A DNA stretch of 64,000 nucleotides from Apoderus coryli (Eukaryota; Arthropoda; Insecta; Coleoptera; Attelabidae). Made by a program: the position numbers and the translations under genes. Location: positions 18,517,135-18,581,134 of the forward strand of contig OU452202.1 of NCBI GenBank assembly GCA_911728435.2. Direction: 5' to 3'. The notes beneath the pieces are model-generated. The model saw only the letters and a list, made by a program, of their open reading frames with translations, had not been told where the DNA came from and searched no databases. Shown here piece by piece: positions 11,953-24,640 of the stretch (the stretch's first letter is position 1; every line of letters begins with the position of its first letter).

Positions 11953-12129
11953 TACTACTTTTTGCAAAATCATAAATATACCTGTATTTATTTTATTATT
12001 ATATATTTATTATTATTATTCTTTTCACATCAGTTATATGTGGGCGTCCTTGGTTTAAAAATTTGAAACGAGCTTCAATAAAAAAAACACAATGACATTC
12101 TTGTCTATCAACAAAAAAAAAAGTACCTA

Positions 12130-12990
12130 CCTGCGTTTACAATTAAAAAAATATTCAATGTCAGTTGGAATGTGATTAATTTTTTTGTAATCAGGTTGTC
12201 ATGATCCCCAAATCTTCTCGATCGGATTGAAAATACAGTCGTAGGGCGACAAACGGTCCTTGAGTTAGGCAAATTAGGTCTATTGCATAATATTATTTTT
12301 TGAAATTAAATGATTTCATTGTAATTCTTTCTTTGACGACTTTGTTTTAGGAATAGTAAATTGTTTTTCTGTCATAAAATTAAAGATATCTTGTTTTTTG
12401 GTATTGGTATTAGTAATTTTAATAGGCAATCTACAATGATAAGATGCGTTGTCCATAACAATAATATAATTTTAAAAGAATGTGTTTGGCGACATCTAGT
12501 TTTGTTGGTAATATGCCGAGCCAACAACAATTCATTATATCGACTGCTTGGGAGGTCACTGACCCCATATTGCACAATTACCAACACATAGATGCGCTGA
12601 TACTCTCTTTAGCGGGCCGCCTATATTAGACATGAGCTTGATTAACAAAACAAGACTTAATTCCGAGAGTGTGTCTGTCAACCACTATACTTTCACCAGA
12701 CGGCCGTTTTGTCGATCCACGACTCATCAGTGGTGATCGGTCAGTAGTTGACAGCCAAACTCTCAAATTATTCAATAAGAATCGCCATAGTTTGCCACCT
12801 ATTTTGGGGAAAACATTCATCTGAGAAAGTCGTTTCTTTAATAACCTCAAAAAGCACAAAAACTTCAAAAACCACGTAGAGAATAAAATGTTGTACCTAC
12901 TGAGACAGAAATTAATGGTCCAATAATAATAAATAATTGTGAGTAACGACGAAAGAATGTTTTTGCAAAACCTACTACTCTGCATTCACT
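12130..12990 (-). pseudogene. IS630/Tc1-type DDE transposase remnant
   Basis: Three catalytic blocks appear in order on the minus strand in different frames. A DESWIDKTAVW-like first-Asp block lies near 12740-12690, IVMDNASYHCRLP (second Asp) near 12470-12400, and CIFNPIEKIWG (Glu block) near 12245-12200. Upstream, KRLSQMNVFPKIGGKLWR near 12850-12770 fits the domain preceding the catalytic core. The protein would have cut and rejoined transposon ends. Multiple frameshifts and stops make it dead. I see no terminal repeats bounding it. Confidence 0.7.
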
Positions 12991-13472
12991 CAGACAAGTC
13001 CCAAACTATGGCGATTTTTCTTGAAGAAGTTTATATAACAGCTAAAAACAGTGAAAACTTGCTTAAACAATTACATGTGATATATACTACCTATTTTTGA
13101 ATTGAAAATGACTTTAATTTTAATAATAAAAAAAACAAGTTGAGATGGTTTTTCAAAAACGAAACGTCGTATTGAAACTTTGTAAACGCTATCTTATTGT
13201 CGTCAGAAAGTAACAACGAGAAAGTACTTAGCAATTTTTTATATCTGTAAAAATAATGTCAGAAATAAACAAAAACTAAAATCGCAAAAAATCGTTTTTT
13301 CAAAAATTCTCGAAAACGGCTAAAGTTAGTTTAATTTTGAAAAAACCATTTAAAAGTTGTTGTAACTCCTACCGTTTTCAATGCTATATTGAACACAGTG
13401 TATACATTGTTTGCAAATGTGATAAAAATATCCAAAAATATGAAACGAACTATTGTCTTTATGTTAGATATA
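12991..13472. other. No recognisable gene
   Basis: AT-rich flank between the transposase remnant and the foldback element. No motif seen. Confidence 0.5.
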
Positions 13473-14439
13473 CAGGGTGTTTCAGAAAGACATGGCCAAA
13501 ATTTGTGAGCGAATTGGGGACATCTAATCATGAAAAAAACCTAAATTGTAATTTTTCGAAAAGTCCTTATTTACAAAGATACAGGCTGTTAAAGATGACT
13601 GCCTGAGGACGAATTTTTTTTTGAAATATTTTCGAAACGAGTAAAGATGAATTAAGCAAATGTAGCATATTTATTCACCTAGTTAAATGTCGTAAACTGA
13701 CATGAAATTTAATAAAAAAAGATGACCATAGGCGGGCAAACGAGGGGACCCTTGCTTTAATTATAACCTAACTTTTTTTCCTTGTGATTTTTATTCATTT
13801 TGTTTCAAAAATGTGATAAAATGAAGTTTTCTACATAAAAAGGCAGACTTCTTTTTTCCCGAAAAACTTAAAGGTTTTTGAGAAATTCGAGTTTGAAAAT
13901 TTTGGGACAAAACTGTCCTTAGTAAACAGCATTAATAAAATTATTGAAATACAGTTTGCTACCGAAAAGTTTTCTAAAATTTTATTAATGCTGTTTACTA
14001 TAAAAGAACCAGTTTTGTCCTAAAATTTTCAAACTCGAATTTCTCGAAAACCTTTAAGTTTTTCGAGAAAAAAGAAGTATGCCTTTTTTATGTAGAAAAC
14101 TTTATTTTATCACATTTTTGTAACAAAATGAATAAAAATCACAAGGGAAAAAAGTTAGGTTATAATTAAGGCAAGGGTCCCCCCGTTTACCCGCCTATGG
14201 TCATCCTTTTTTATTAAATTTCATGCCAGTTTACGACATTTAACTAGGTCAATAAATTTGCTACATTTGGTTAATTCATCTTTACTCGAAAATATTTCAA
14301 AAAAATCGTCCTCAGGCAGTCATCTTTAACACCCTGTATCTTTGTAAACAACGACTTTTCGAAAAATTACAATTTAGGTTTTGTTCATGATTAGATGTTC
14401 CCAATTCGCTCACAAATTCTGGTTTTCTGAAACACCCTG
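13473..14439. mobile_element. Foldback element, 967 bp, near-complete palindrome (family A)
   Basis: The left arm (13473 to about 13941) and right arm (about 13977-14439) are inverted copies of each other over some 465 bases with few mismatches, around a spacer of about 35 bases. Ends are CAGGGTGTTTC and its inverse, flanked by TA (13471-13472 and 14440-14441). Open frames inside the arms mirror each other and show no protein signature, so I treat the element as non-coding. Transcripts would fold into long hairpins. A partial second copy is at 49970-50653. Mobilisation by a Tc1/mariner-type transposase is inferred from the termini. Confidence 0.9.
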
Positions 14440-16385
14440 TATATCAATGAGAGGCGTATTTAAAAAATACGACATTATTTACCATCAAATATTTCAAGTC
14501 ATGATATTATTATTATTATTCCTAGAAAACCAATTTTCCTTAAATTATTTGAAATCGTTAAGCGATACTGCATTAAATACTAAACGTTTATAACTCCAGA
14601 AATACACATAGCGATGTGTATTTGCACTTTCGCTATCACTGTATTTTTACCTATGTATAAGTAAGAAAATCATTCAATGGCAAAGCAACCGCTTTTAATT
14701 TAAATTAATGAGGAAATTACTGTTTGAAACTTTGTACGCCATAGTTGTTACTCTATATCTACTATGTACTTTGAACTTCTTGAATTTAAATAATTAGAGA
14801 AATTTTCTGGTGAAGAACTCAATGTTCTACAACGGTCGAGTTGCCGAAAAGCAAAATTAAAGTGGTTTATTATTATGAAACACATATACGCCGGTAGTTG
14901 CAAATCTAGGAGCACATCGCCTTTTTAACAAGAAAAACTTTATTGTATGCAGCAGATTTTAATTAATTTTGGTATATACAGGGTGTTCCGAATGTATTAT
15001 GATGAGAAAAGTTTAAATAAACATACGGGGCCGCCAATTTTAATCTGCTTGTTGATTCTGCTGCTTGTTTACCCTTTATCCACCTTTTTTAGCAGAACCG
15101 AACGACATGCGAGTTTTAATAAAATTATTGTATAGGTAGGTACATCACATATACAGGGTGTTTCAAAAAGACACGGCAATGTTTAACGGCGTGTTTTCTG
15201 CTGGTTTGTATTAAAAATTCACAAACAACCCGACTAAAATGCGCTGGTCCAACATCGCCATATTGCCAATGGTACGTTTTCCAGAAAGTCGCGATATACC
15301 TCCATAAATGAAGTTCATGTCCTGTCATCTCTGCATTTGTATAGTGATTCATGATTCATGTTAAGGGACTTCAACAAGAAATCTGACAGTTTCAAAATGA
15401 ATGACGCAGTCAAATAACATCAACGTTACTGATTTTTATTCGAATTATTCGCAAATATTCTTGGTAAATGTTTTCTCGTAAACCAGGCTACATATAAAGG
15501 AGGGGGGGTACGAATATGGTCTTATTGTCCGCTCGCATAAAATAAAATAATAAATATACAGAGTGAGACATATAGCACTACACTTGTTCTTGTTCTTCAT
15601 CCGGTCCAAGAAAAACAAATTACATGTTTAACGTTCTTCCAAACCTTAAGGCGAAAAAGCTTGGCATATTACTTCATACAGATGAAAAAGTGTATTGCCT
15701 GCTTCAAAACAAAATGTTCTTCCATCAAAATGCTTTCCTTTATGCTCAAAGTCTTCTATAGTGTTTAAAGAAATGTTCCATTTAATAAATTAAGAAAGTT
15801 GGTATAGACTTCCGGATAACCGAAAGTGACACAAATCTCAAAATATTTTTGAAGTACGGACTAGATGGACCTACTTAAAGAACCAAATTTCAAAATTATC
15901 CTATGTCTCGTTTTCCGTAAACCTTCTAACCCCAGAGTTTGAAACAGATTTGAGGTTATTGCTAAAAAAGTTATGACACCATTTTTATGATAACAATAAG
16001 TTCTAGGGAGGGCGCTCTATGAGTAATTTGAAAAACATTTAGGTACATATTATTTTTCGTAAGACCCATTGGTCCCTATTATGCAAAATGCGACCGACCC
16101 TCATTATATGAAAAATTGAGATAAACGCGAATTCTGGTTAGTTATTTATATTTCTTTATTCTGGAAAAACCTTCCACCCCACTCTCTACTGTAGATCTTA
16201 AATATTTCGATTCGTAAAAATCACTGATTCAAAATCCGTACTCCTCAGTTCAGCATAAAACTTTCAACCCACTTGGTTAACACATTAGATTATAGACTTT
16301 GAATTATGCTGTCTGCATCTTCATTCAAGTGGGATGATAGCTTCTTGCAGAACTGCAGAACGGGTACGTCTCATATCAGCATTCC
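14440..16385. other. Solitary CAGGGTG ends; otherwise no gene
   Basis: TA-CAGGGTGTTCCG occurs at 14979, TA-CAGGGTGTTTCAAAA at 15154, and a variant TA-CAGAGTGAGAC near 15555. Each would mark the left end of an element, but I find no inverted partner. The remainder is AT-rich with no supported coding sequence. Confidence 0.45.
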
Positions 16386-16809
16386 TTGACACCTAAGGAA
16401 TACTGCGATTTTGTTTGCAACTGTACTCAAAAATGTTCTGCAAATATTTCGCCTAAGAGGCGAAAGCACCAGTTTGTAAGATTTTGGTCCTTAAGCTATT
16501 ATGACTCACAGACGAATGAAACTAAAATCATACCAACGCCTTTATACTCCCAACGACTATATTTATAGAAATGAAGAAAACTGCCGTAGAAAAAATCGGT
16601 TTGTAGTAACAAAAATGATATCTGATGATCTTTTTGATATTTCACAAATTGAAAAAGGTATTGTGAACAGACGGCAAACCCGTAACAGGAGAAAAGTAAA
16701 TATTTTAAATCGATTAAATTGCAAAGTGAAAAGTGGACAATTTATGATCTTAGTTAATGAAAATAACTTCTCGAATCAATACAAGGCAGTAAATATAACA
16801 AAAATGTGA
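16386..16809 (+). pseudogene. Frameshifted fragment of an uncharacterised Cys-containing protein
   Basis: Frame one (16386-16568) reads CNCTQKCSANISPKRRKH then FVRFWSLSYYDSQTN. Frame two (16501-16809) continues with basic sequence NRRQTRNRRKVNILNR. The CxCxxKC...FxxFW pattern resembles the N-terminal region of uncharacterised, often transposon-linked insect proteins. I recognise the pattern only loosely and assign no function. One frameshift near 16520-16560 would join the two frames. No TIRs are visible nearby. Confidence 0.35.
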
Positions 16810-19295
16810 AAGGAAGAGCATCCACCATTAGTAGTTATTCACCTTTTTTCATCTCTGTCTTTGTGACCAGATGGTAAACAAATAGCTGGACTAAAACTTA
16901 AGAACCTGCAAGAAATGATCTTATACCAGCAGATGCAGAGCCCTGTGACACCAACTTACATTCTAACAAAAATATAGTTGACGATGTAGATGGATTCTAC
17001 GTGGAGGAGGTAGATTTTAATGTTGATACAGAGGAGATGCTTAAAGTGAACTTTAGTACTGTCACGAAAGAATAAACTTTTAAGAATATGAAAATCAATG
17101 TAATGGAAAAAGAATAAGTATTAAAAACTATTAATAATTATAGTAATTAAAAATTAACTCGCTTGGCGTGTTGAGCTACTCGAGAATCGCCCACTTACAT
17201 CACGCTCACGAAAGAGGATCTTATGGATTCTCCCTCGTAAACAAGTGACGGTCTGTATTTGAGCGGCGTCTCTCAGTTAATAGTTATTTGATTGAATTTA
17301 GAAAACTATTTAAAAATAAAAAGGAAAGTCAAATGAATTTTAATAAGTATTATTTATTTAAATATTTAAAGACTTTATTACACAGAAGTGCAAATCAAAA
17401 TCCCCTGTAACTTCTTGTTACAATAATATTTATAACTTTACTTTTTTCCACTCTTTCGAATATCGACCAATGAGATTGTCTATTCCTAGCGTCGGTCGTA
17501 CCGTTTTTATGGAAAAATATTAATCAGCAATTTTCTTGTCTATTTCTATATTAGCGTCATGAACTTGTATAAACTTTGATGAACTTTTATAAATTATTAA
17601 ATCAGCGTAAAATAGCTAGGTCGTCCGGATGCAATATTTTTATTACAATATACCGGGTATGACAATACGTTAATACCTGCAGATGGACAGGAAGGAAAAG
17701 AAATTGAAAAATGCTTGGTTATTGATTTCAAAATTTTTATACGTTAGTTTTGACAAAGATATAAACGCTGATGCTAATAGGCCTCTATACAAAATCCACG
17801 ACGAAAAACAAGAAAGCGATTTGAAACTAATCAGGGTCCTCAAGTATGCCACATTGTTTTATTAAAATAGAACATTTTCCTTTTCCGTTATATTTGTAAT
17901 TATATAATATTCTGTTTCCGAGTTGATGAATAAATATTTTGTAAGTATCCAATCCTCGGAGACATGAAGTAAATAGGTAGCGAACGCAAAATAAAATAGA
18001 CGTTAAAGCATTATAAATAATAAAGAAAAAACTCTTTGAGGCAGGCGGCGGAAAAGAGCTTCTTTCCATCAGGGGATATACTAATAATATTAAGCTTCAG
18101 GTATCTATCAAGTTTTTTTTTTCATTTGCTCCCACTCTGGTTAGACAGTGATTTATGATGTTAGAAGAAATCGGTTATCTGCAAGCGATTTAGGATACAG
18201 TGCCTGGATAACAGTAACGAAACATTGTAAAGTTCAGGGTTATTAAGTTTCTGATATGGTAAATCTGTTTTTTTTTTATTATAATCAGGAATCAAGAATA
18301 AAAAACACAGTTACAAAAGGTTCACAGAAACGAGGATTTTTAATTTACAAATTTAAGTAATTAAAAATAGGTTAAACAAATAATTAAAATTTTGCTTAAT
18401 GTTGTGTTAATGGACATAGAGGTACTACATTCTAAAATTAATTTCGGTCAGACTGAGTGTTCCAAATTTTTTCCACAATTTTTTATGTCGAATGACTTAT
18501 TTTTAGTAAAATTAGTGTCTTATAGGAACCTTCGTTCAACCCTAAAATACTTTTATTTTAACTCAATTCCGCTGTCATTTTTCACTTCATTTAACTAAAA
18601 TTTTGCAAAAAGTCTAAACTGGGATCATTTTATATTACAATGCAATACTTGTACATTATGCCAAAAATGTTTATTTATATATCAATAACGCCTTGTAATT
18701 TACTAGTTGTAATTAGTATGGCGTGGATATAGAGTATTCATTTACCTTTAAAACGATACCAATATTTATGTCTACCTTTATACTCGCAATTGTTATTTTA
18801 AATTGCAATTGAACAAACGGTTACCTATTTTTTATGTTAATAAAAAATCAGAGAACGTGTTGTGACTAGGCGGCCATGTTTTTTATATGGTAAATGGGTG
18901 TCAATTTTGACGTTTACTGAGTAATCATTAAGTTGTTGCATATTAATAAAACGTATAATTTGTTACAGCAAAATCTAAAACTAAAGAACAGTAATTTATT
19001 CTAAAAGCATCGATAATAACCAAAATAAAATTAACGAAATCATTTATTGATGGACATATTATTATTATTATGAGTGAAAAATATTAATGAAAATATAACA
19101 TACCTACATTTTTAATAGATATTTAGTATAGGTACTAAATTTGTAGTTAATTTTTAGAAAATTTTACTATATAAATTTCAAATTAGAACATATACTTATA
19201 TGTGTTAGACAGAAAACTTCCAGAGCATTCTATCTATAAATATATAATTTTTAAAACTACTACTTACTTAACTACTACTTAACAGTAATCTGTTA
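16810..19295. other. No recognisable gene
   Basis: AT-rich. Open frames of 60-80 codons on both strands near 17670-18070 overlap each other and show no motif. Confidence 0.5.
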
Positions 19296-19616
19296 GGTCT
19301 CTTGCACACGGACGGCAAACCTGCCGGCCGGCTATGTTGCCGGTCGGCGAAAAAGCCGGTGACAATTATTTCACATTAGAATAAATGCAATCGTGCACAC
19401 GAACCTAATTCAGGGACGGTTGCCGGTCGGCTGCCGTCCATGTTATATTTTGACCGGCAAACACACGGCGCCCGGTCGGTTTTTATGCCGGAGTATTGTT
19501 TTATTACAGACAAGTCTATACACGGTTGCACACGAACGGCTGTTTAAGAAAATTATTTAATAGGAAAGTCGCAGTATCGTATTTAGTGTTCAAATTAGCT
19601 GGTATGATGGAATATT

Positions 19617-19736
19617 GAAGTTTTGATAAATGCTGTGGAGGAAAGGTCTGTGATATGAGATAAGACGTTGGATGAATTTAAAGACAGGAATAAGACTAGA
19701 TCTGCGTGGGACGATATTTGCGTAATATTTTTTTAA
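19617..19736 (+). pseudogene. MADF/Myb-like fragment of the Harbinger element
   Basis: The frame reads EVLINAVEERSVI, a stop, then DKTLDEFKDRNKTRSAWDDI. This matches the MADF pattern (LI..VE.R..LWD......KD...K..AW..I), with the expected Trp codon replaced by TGA. In Harbinger elements the second ORF encodes such a DNA-binding partner of the transposase. It is broken by the stop and truncated. Confidence 0.6.
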
Positions 19737-19939
19737 AACTTTAACGACTTACCACAGAAAGAAAAAGTGGAAAAATATAAACATTTTGATTTTAAATTTT
19801 ATTAAATTGTCAAGGCACAGACCCTTTGTTACTCATAAAATATTCTGTAAAGTACCCTCGCAATTAGGTGCCAGTTCTCGTTCCTCTTAGTTTAGTTTGT
19901 CGGGGAACATCCTCAAGACTTTCTACGTAGAGTGCGTCT

Positions 19940-20122
19940 TCAGTATCTATGATATCCATCTTTTACCCTTACAAAATTATGCAAAATGCAACATGCTTTG
20001 ATAATGCCGACAGCAAAGTTGTCAGAAACATTTAAAGGGCTAATCTTAAGACGATACTGGATTTTGAAATACGTTTGCCAGCCGGCGAAATATCCGGCCG
20101 GCAAAGTGCCGTCCGTGTGCAA
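19940..20122 (-). pseudogene. C-terminal fragment of Harbinger (DDE_Tnp_4-type) transposase
   Basis: The minus-strand frame ends with KISPLNVSDNFAVGI then KACCILHNFVRVKDGY. The ACCxLHNF block is typical of the C-terminal end of HARBI1-type transposases. The N-terminal residues run into the terminal inverted repeat, so the start is an artefact of deletion. The catalytic domain is absent. Confidence 0.7.
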
Positions 20123-20131
20123 GAGACCTTA

Positions 20132-21457
20132 GTGCTAGAGGCGCCGCCCGGCGGACAGAAGTTTTATTGAAAACTTAAAAGTTCCTTTCGGATTTTGTTA
20201 AGTAAATTGGTCATTGATAGAAATGAAGACTACTAACTAGTACTACTACTAGCTTAAACAAGGAAAGAGCCTTGTCTAAGACTACTAGTAAATTACTACA
20301 CATTACATTTAAGTAGGGATAAAATGTTTAATAATGCAAAAATGATCCTAATTGTGTTGATATGGAATTTTACTTAGATTACGGAAAAATATTTAATTGA
20401 ATTGAATGAATAAACCGTTTAAGATTTGATACAAATCGATTTAGTAGTGTTATTGGAAATTATAATGAAAAATAAAAACATAAACAGCATTATTAAAGAA
20501 ATAATCAATACTTTAACTGTGGATCACCTCCATAAATCGGTTTTTTCAATTCTATAATGTATAGGACATGTTTTGTGATGTCTTAGAGCCCATCATCAGC
20601 CGAAAACTTGGTGTAGATAAAACAATAGAATTTTTTTTTTAAATAATCGAAGTTTACGTAAAATTAATAAAAATAATCCTGCAAATTATAACAAACTATT
20701 TCGTTATTATTATTATGTTAATTCCTTCGAAGATTATATTTTTTTTTACCTACACCAAGTTAGTTGTTTGCGTTATGTGTGTTTGTAATTACCTCTTTTA
20801 CTATTTACAATCTAAGACATCCCGAAATATGTCTTACTTTTGAGAATTAAATAAACAATTAAAGTGGATGTGGCGGTGTTGGTTTTCTTGCATTTAGTAA
20901 ATATATGTAACGTAAATCACTTATTTGGAGCTCCAAGACTTTGTTCCTTTGTTACATTAATTTTAAAATATATAAACAAAATCGCAATAGTTCTAAAAGG
21001 CAGTTAATCTTTACTGGAGTATCCCTGTAAATTAAAAGTCAAATATCGAAAACGTATTATGCTTCCATAATAGCAGAAACGCTCCCGATAACAGATAATG
21101 TAATGTATACATTATGACGACACTGTATTAATCACTTAAATTACAGAAGCGAAAAAATCACATCGGAAAACCCCAAATTCAAGCTGAAATTTCGCACGAA
21201 ACCGCCCCTAATAACACCAATGTACCAGATTTTAAGGGTGTATGATTGCGGAATATGTGGGTAAAAATGATAATAGAAAAACCGTCTTTTTACCGCATTT
21301 TTTTTTCAAATCCCAGATAAAATTTTACACAGCATACCCATTATTAGTATTTGGACATTAGCACACATATACTCAGATTAAATACTAAAACAAGATTTGT
21401 TTTTGCATTTCGTTTTGTATCAATATTTATACATTTCTGAAACTGCTCTAATTCGAG
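20132..21457. other. No recognisable gene; inverted CTACACCAAGT blocks and a decayed hammerhead-like trace
   Basis: ACTTGGTGTAG near 20607 and CTACACCAAGT near 20742 form a short inverted pair. On the minus strand at 20582-20616, CTGATGATGG...AAAACATGTCC resembles the hammerhead-like motifs elsewhere, but the GAAAC box reads AAAAC and stem II does not pair. Confidence 0.4.
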
Positions 21458-21545
21458 GTGCCACGAGACCAGCCGAGATAATATTGTCTCGTCTCGTCTC
21501 GAAATTTTGAAAAAAATATTTTTCGAGACGAGACAATCGTTACTA
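21458..21545. repeat. GAGAC/GTCTC-rich palindrome, small
   Basis: TTGTCTCGTCTCG and its inverse CGAGACGAGACAA flank an AT-rich loop, preceded by GGTGCCACGAGACC. The same pentamer-based structure occurs larger at 29866-30158. It probably represents subterminal repeats of a hAT-like element, which is an inference from the GGNTGCCNCGAGAC-type border. Confidence 0.55.
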
Positions 21546-21740
21546 ATACAATATAGGTACGTTGTATTAGTAAAGTATCGGATAAATTTAACAAAATTTA
21601 TTCTTAGTAAAAAAATATATAAAAATTAAGATAATGAATTTAGATTTATTCGTTGGGAGACCAATCTGTCCCCACTATCAAACAGTAAAATATCTAGACG
21701 CATCAAACAAAAATAAAAATACATAATCAGAATAGATATA

Positions 21741-22773
21741 CAGGGTGTCCCAAAAAACATTCCCCACCCTATGGGGGTAAAATCTACGACACAAAATAAG
21801 ACGAAAATCAGTTATGTCAAAATTTCGAAAAATGTCTCCTTATGAAATTATGACCATTTTGAATATTGAAATTAGACAAATCTTTCACTTGGAATTAATA
21901 ATTTAATTCTGGTCATCCTTGATAAAAACAGATTCATGCAATGAGAAAATCTGCATCCTTATCAAATAAAGCCGATACAAGAATTGCATCCTGGGGATAC
22001 TGAGTTGCGCTTATGATTTTGTAGATTTTTCTTAAATTGCCTGGACGCAAATGAAGACATTTTTAAACAAGTACTGTAGAGTGATGAAGCCCATTTTAAC
22101 CAGCAAGGAGTGTTCAATCAGCACAACTTTCATTGTTGGAATTACGAAAATCAGCACCAAATTAGAGAATCACATAAGCAAGTACGCTGGAGCTTAAATG
22201 TATGGCTTTGTCTGTTGGGAAATATGATAATAGAACCACAGTTTCTACTTAAGATACCAAACGCCGAAAACTATGCCATTTTTTGCGATAACAGATTACC
22301 AACTCTTCTGGAAGAAGTTCCTTTAGTACAGCGGCCATATTGTATTTCAACATGATGGTGCACCTGCCCGTTATTCTCGAAATGTTTGAGAGATATTAAA
22401 TCGACGTTTTCCTCTACCAATAGATCGATCGTGGAGGACCTATTTCTTGGCCTCCTACGTCCCCGGATCTCAACCCTATAGACTTTTGGTTTTGGAGTTA
22501 TCTGAAAAATACGGTTTACCATGTCCTACCCAACAGTGAAGATGATGGTATTGTTCGCATTTATGGAACTTCAGCAGAAATTACAAACGAAGCAATAGGC
22601 CGTGTAGAAAACAATTATTGAATAAAATAGTGAGGATTTCGAACTTAATATTCAAAATTGTCACAATTTCATAAGGAGAGATTTTTCGAAATTTTGACAT
22701 AAATGATTTTTGTCTTATTTTTGGTCATAGATTCTACCCTCAAAGGGTGGTGAATGTTTTTTGGGACACCCTG
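21741..22773 (+). mobile_element. Tc1/mariner-type element with CAGGGTG ends and broken transposase
   Basis: Ends CAGGGTGTCCCAAAAAACAT and its inverse are flanked by TA (21739-21740 and 22774-22775). The terminal inverted repeats extend about 130 bases with scattered mismatches. The interior carries transposase sequence on the plus strand. Total length of 1033 bp is shorter than an autonomous element, so part of the 5' coding region is deleted. This element links the CAGGGTG termini to a transposase family. Confidence 0.85.
22080..22620 (+). pseudogene. Transposase catalytic half (Tc1/mariner/IS630 type)
   Basis: After SDEAHF-like sequence the frame reads FNQHNFHCWNYENQHQ, RWSLNVWLCLLG and LLEEVPLV. 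FQHDGAPARYSRNV follows with a stop, and after one frameshift GGPISWPPTSPDLNPIDFW. The second Asp is in HDGAPA and the third in NPID. Counting across the frameshift gives about 41 residues between them, wider than the 34 of classical mariner. The N-terminal DNA-binding region is missing. One TGA and at least one frameshift make it non-functional. The family resembles the many insect transposases with a WPPRSPDL.PLDF..WGYLK block. Confidence 0.8.
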
Positions 22774-24255
22774 TATATACATTTTCAAATAAAAGTAAAC
22801 AAATTTTACTTTTAAATTAAAATTATATTTTCTGGGAATATAAAAGTGAAATAAATAAATAATAAGGATCAACACCCAATAAATTCATTGCATTGCAATA
22901 ATTGTTTATTCTAACTAAATTAAATTATTTAACATATTGATTCTTCTTCTTGTTGATAATTTTTTCTTGGCTTTATTTGAAAAGATTTTGGAAAACTATT
23001 TTTTTTTAGCTACTTGTTCTTCTCTACAAGATGATGGTTTTTTTTATCCTTTATTATAAAAGTTAATACAGTTGACATTGACTTGGTTTTTACTAAAAAT
23101 TAATTATTAGTGTTTTAAAAACTCTCGTAAAAACTATGTGTCAGTATTTTTTGTTTTATGTTGTGCACGTAGACCCTAAAGATATCTTAAAAATTAGTTG
23201 AATTCATATTAAATATATTAATATTAGTTTTTTAACGCACATATAAAAGCGCGAAAACCATTAACAACTCATTTCATACGAGGTGTAGTATGTTGGCTAG
23301 ACAGTTTTAATTATTTTCTGGGAATGCTGACAATATTAGCAAAGCGAGCGTCAAAATTTCTTAGTGCGTAGTGCGAAGTGGTAAAACGTGTCTTTTAATA
23401 AGAAAAATTAACATAATTGTCCCAGAAAAACATAACACTCGAGGCATTTAGTAATCCCAAAATACTTCTTATGTGTTTGACGAAAAATTAAAACCAAAAC
23501 GTTTGTGTTTCTGGATATGTATCTAGATTCAACATGAGTGGATTGAGACAGACTCGTCACTGTGACCACAAAGGCTCTGTTGTGGCTCATACATTCATTA
23601 TTCGTTTCACATTAATAATAATAATGTAGAAAATTCAATAAAGATGTATAACATATAAAATGTTTATATTATCGTATAATATATGAAACTGACACTAGCT
23701 TTGAAAAGTTTATGAAAGTGACAAGCAACATGTTGTTATATTATCTGGAAATGACGCGTATAGGTGCGTTATTATTAATTCGGATTGTTGAGATTGATTA
23801 ATTTACAAAACGTGGGGTTGAATTATTGTTCTATCTCATTGTTAAAAAATAATTACAAGCAAATTCGTGTATCACAAAAAATATTATAATAGAAGCTTAA
23901 TTTGACAGGATGTGACAGATTTTTTTTTTAAATCTTTCATCCCTCAAAATATAACAGGAGCTGGTGGTTGTTCTACTAGTGCTGCAAATCGGAGACCTAC
24001 TGATGGTGGGATGCTGCAATAAAGGCCTTTAATGTATATCAGTATTGGTAAGAGTAAACCATCAGTGGTATTCAACTCTGGCGTGGGAAGCATTAAAATG
24101 CATTGCTTAATAATCAAATGCTAGAATAAGGCTGAAAAAATCCATCTTTTCGAAATAAATGCCCAAAATATATTGTATATTTATTTTGTTTGTAGGTTCT
24201 TCAAAATATTTCTTATTTTTTTTTGTAAATTTAAAAATGTTCTTTATTTTGATCT
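22774..24255. other. No recognisable gene
   Basis: AT-rich sequence with several mirrored short frames. No motif found. Confidence 0.5.
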
Positions 24256-24258
24256 CAA

Positions 24259-24302
24259 CATACACAGCGTTTCGGTACAAGTTTCGTACCTTCTTCATGG
24301 GC
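24259..24302 (-). ncRNA. Degraded hammerhead-like motif, copy D
   Basis: Minus strand: ATGAAGA, one A, stem II GGTAC/GTACC around GAAACTT, then GAAACG. Stem II pairs perfectly. The first C of the CTGANGA box is changed to A and the expected cleavage triplet reads GTG, so activity is unlikely. Confidence 0.3.
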
Positions 24303-24377
24303 CTGAAAAATTACAAACCACAGAAATTTCCGAAGTCTGCTAATTCCAAAAAATAATTTCGGCAAGAAACTGGTGAT

Positions 24378-24640
24378 TTAATAATAATAATAATAATAAA
24401 CAGTTTATTTGCAGACATAATATACAACATAATATACAAAAAATTACAACATACACAAGAAAAAAAATATCTGCAAAAAGGGTTAGGAGGCAGTGAAACT
24501 GATATGTGTATCCTAACCCAGAAAATGAAATATAATTATTTATAACCCAAAAAGACAGATTATATATATATAAATACCATCTGGACAACACAATTATAAA
24601 ATAGATAATAAACACCAAAAACAAAATTATCAAACAATAT
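24378..24640 (-). repeat. 3' UTR and TTA-repeat tail of minus-strand non-LTR element
   Basis: An AT-rich trailer downstream of the RT fragment stop at 24641, ending in a (TAA)n run at about 24378-24398 on the plus strand. Short tandem tails are usual for CR1/Jockey-like elements. Confidence 0.65.

Larger units (their letters stand above)
19296..20128. mobile_element. PIF/Harbinger deletion derivative with TTA target duplication
   Basis: Both ends carry GGTCTCTTGCACACGGACGG as perfect inverted repeats. TTA sits immediately outside on both sides (19293-19295 and 20129-20131), the hallmark of PIF/Harbinger insertion. GC-rich subterminal blocks containing GCCGG/CCGGC repeat inside each end. The interior retains a MADF-like piece on the plus strand (19617-19736) and the C-terminus of a DDE transposase on the minus strand (20122-19940). 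The opposed two-gene plan of Harbinger elements is thus visible with its middle deleted. At 833 bp it cannot move by itself. Confidence 0.9.

Noticed and set aside
13337..13606. Open frame running into the foldback element
   Set aside because: It lies partly in the palindromic arm. The encoded peptide is low-complexity and lacks any family motif.
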